From Bacteroidales bacterium (lineage in GTDB: Bacteria; Bacteroidota; Bacteroidia; Bacteroidales; UBA932): a DNA stretch of 64,000 nt. The number at the start of each line of letters is the position of its first letter. Within the stretch, counting starts at the first letter, position 1. Shown here in pieces: positions 62,791-64,000 of this stretch. The stretch is from positions 1 to 64,000 of the forward strand of contig JAKSKE010000003.1 of NCBI GenBank assembly GCA_024401895.1, written 5' to 3'. The translations under genes were made by a program, and so were the position numbers. The notes below the pieces were generated by a model, which saw nothing but the letters and a program-made list of their open reading frames with translations, ran no database searches and had not been told where the DNA came from.

Positions 62791-64000
62791 ATGTCAATGG
62801 ATCTGGAAAAAATCGAAAAGAACCTGGTGGTTGACGCCGCGAGTTCCGAAGTTCGCATAGCCTTGATGGAAAATCACAGGCTCATTGAACTGAGTCACGA
62901 GTCAACCAAAGAGGAAAGCTACGGGGTGGGCGACGTGCTTCTTGGCAAGGTCAAGAAGATACTGCCGTCACTCAACGCCGCTTTCGTGGACATTGGCGAA
63001 GACAAAGAAGCGTTCATTCACTATCTGGACCTGGGATTATACTTCCCTGCTTTCGACAAGTTTGTAAAGGAAACCAATCCAAACCGCAATGCCAAAGAGC
63101 TGTTCGGCAGCATCAAGCTGGGGCAGCCTCTTGCAAAAGAAGGCAGAATAGAGACGTATTTGAAGCCGGGGCAAATGATAATGGCGCAAATTGTCAAAGA
63201 GCCCATTTCCACAAAGGGGTCGAGGCTTTCGGCCGAAATCTCATTGGCAGGACGCAACATTGTACTGCTTCCCTTCGCCCAGAAGGTAAGCATTTCGCAA
63301 AAAATTTCTTCCCGGGAAGAAAAACGCAGACTTGAAACTCTTGTACAGAGTATTCTTCCACCCAATTACGGAGCTATCATACGCACCGCAGCCGAAGGCA
63401 AGAATGCATCGGTGCTGATTGCTGAGCTCAAATCTCTCATTAACAAGTGGGAAGGCTCCTGGAAGAAAATCGAAAGGCGCAAGAGCGTGGGGCTGCTGTT
63501 TTCTGAATGCAGCAAGACCACGGCAATCCTGCGCGATCTTCTGAACGACAGTTTCTCCAACATTTACGTCAACGACGGAAACGTATATGAGGAAACCCGG
63601 GCCTATGTGAGCACGATTTCCCCCGACCAGGAGAAAATTGTCAAACTCTATGAAGGGAAGGAACCCATCTTTGACTATTTCGAAGTTACCCGGCAAATCA
63701 AGAGCAGCTTCGGAAAAGTCGTTCCCCTGAAGCAGGGTGCATATCTGGTAATCGAGACAACCGAAGCCCTCAACGTAATAGACGTAAACAGCGGCATTCG
63801 TGCAAAGACCGATGACCAGGAAGAAAATTCATTCGAAGTCAACAAACTGGCAGCCGAAGAAATAGCGCGCCAGCTCAGACTTCGGGATATGGGAGGCATT
63901 GTCATTGTCGATTTCATAGATATGGACACGGCCGAGCACCGCAATGAACTTTACAAATATATGGTAGAGCTTATGAGCGGCGAACGGGCAAAGCACAATG
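62791..64000 (+). CDS. rng: ribonuclease E/G family protein (C-terminus cut by window edge)
   Basis: Endoribonuclease for rRNA/mRNA processing; the first 403 residues are visible. An S1-like RNA-binding domain contains VGDVLLGKVKKILPSLNAAFVDIG and GEDKEAFIHYLDL. The catalytic DNase I-like part has NVIDVNSGIRAKTDDQEEN and GGIVIVDFIDM, the two metal-binding aspartate segments of RNase E/G. The start is ATG 62791, with ATG 62797 as alternative. Two tandem terminators lie directly upstream, which may mean attenuation of this gene. The end lies beyond the window. Confidence 0.93.
   Translation, partial: MSMDLEKIEKNLVVDAASSEVRIALMENHRLIELSHESTKEESYGVGDVLLGKVKKILPSLNAAFVDIGEDKEAFIHYLDLGLYFPAFDKFVKETNPNRNAKELFGSIKLGQPLAKEGRIETYLKPGQMIMAQIVKEPISTKGSRLSAEISLAGRNIVLLPFAQKVSISQKISSREEKRRLETLVQSILPPNYGAIIRTAAEGKNASVLIAELKSLINKWEGSWKKIERRKSVGLLFSECSKTTAILRDLLNDSFSNIYVNDGNVYEETRAYVSTISPDQEKIVKLYEGKEPIFDYFEVTRQIKSSFGKVVPLKQGAYLVIETTEALNVIDVNSGIRAKTDDQEENSFEVNKLAAEEIARQLRLRDMGGIVIVDFIDMDTAEHRNELYKYMVELMSGERAKHN

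Noticed and set aside
1..64000. tRNA or rRNA genes, CRISPR arrays, insertion sequences, prophage or riboswitches
   Set aside because: All spacers are under 200 bases. None contains a cloverleaf, repeat-spacer array, transposase, inverted-repeat ends or a recognisable riboswitch core.

Overview
The window is a densely packed chromosomal segment from a member of the Bacteroidota, most likely order Bacteroidales. The evidence is two SusC/SusD outer-membrane pairs, several Bacteroidota-typical families (DUF4290, DUF4293, a Fib_succ_major lipoprotein, the gyrA-TPR arrangement) and repeated -7 promoter elements of the form TAnnTTTG. The genus cannot be fixed from sequence reading alone. I count 54 protein genes, two of them cut by the window ends. 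I saw no rRNA, tRNA, CRISPR array, insertion sequence or phage gene. No gene-free stretch exceeds 200 bases.

Region 1 (1-13930) is a polysaccharide-utilisation-type locus. Reading leftwards it holds SusC, SusD, a second closely related SusC, a second SusD, a ceramidase-family lipoprotein and a GH20 beta-hexosaminidase that runs off the left edge. A DeoR-family regulator is transcribed away from it, across a spacer with repeated GTTTCGTTTT half-sites. The enzymes suggest a target with beta-linked GlcNAc or GalNAc, possibly glycolipid-linked; that is inference.

Region 2 (13932-30000) is mostly core metabolism: nadD with a secreted BPL_N-type protein, class II aldolase, a pseudouridine synthase, a membrane-embedded AraC regulator, a leftward set M28-like/TonB protein - leuS - yitT - yitT, phoH, a TPR protein and gyrA.

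Region 3 (30000-47930) holds a stand-alone Clp N-domain protein with an esterase; a membrane LytTR regulator with DUF4293 and a nucleoside phosphorylase; fabF; tcdA - GNAT - prfA; mazG; a pilin-like protein - rsmD - pta; nrnA - tandem FKBP lipoprotein - MATE; ackA; a short ComEC and apbE.

Region 4 (47930-64000) holds a Fib_succ lipoprotein - DUF4290 - ftsK - lolA set; DJ-1 - hslR - manA - alr; a second GH20 with a Zn peptidase, coaD and a thioredoxin-like protein; lon; HU; a 29-residue very basic protein; and the start of an RNase E/G gene.

Genes within operons typically overlap as ATGA, TAATG or TGATG. Convergent pairs meet within about 13 bases or overlap, so recognisable intrinsic terminators are few. 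The observations most worth following are the SusCD/ceramidase/GH20/DeoR locus, an M28-fold protein that has lost most zinc ligands and is fused to a TonB C-terminal domain, a mannose-6-phosphate isomerase homologue lacking two metal ligands, near-leaderless back-to-back promoters, and a tandem repeat whose hairpin places the pta stop codon in its loop.
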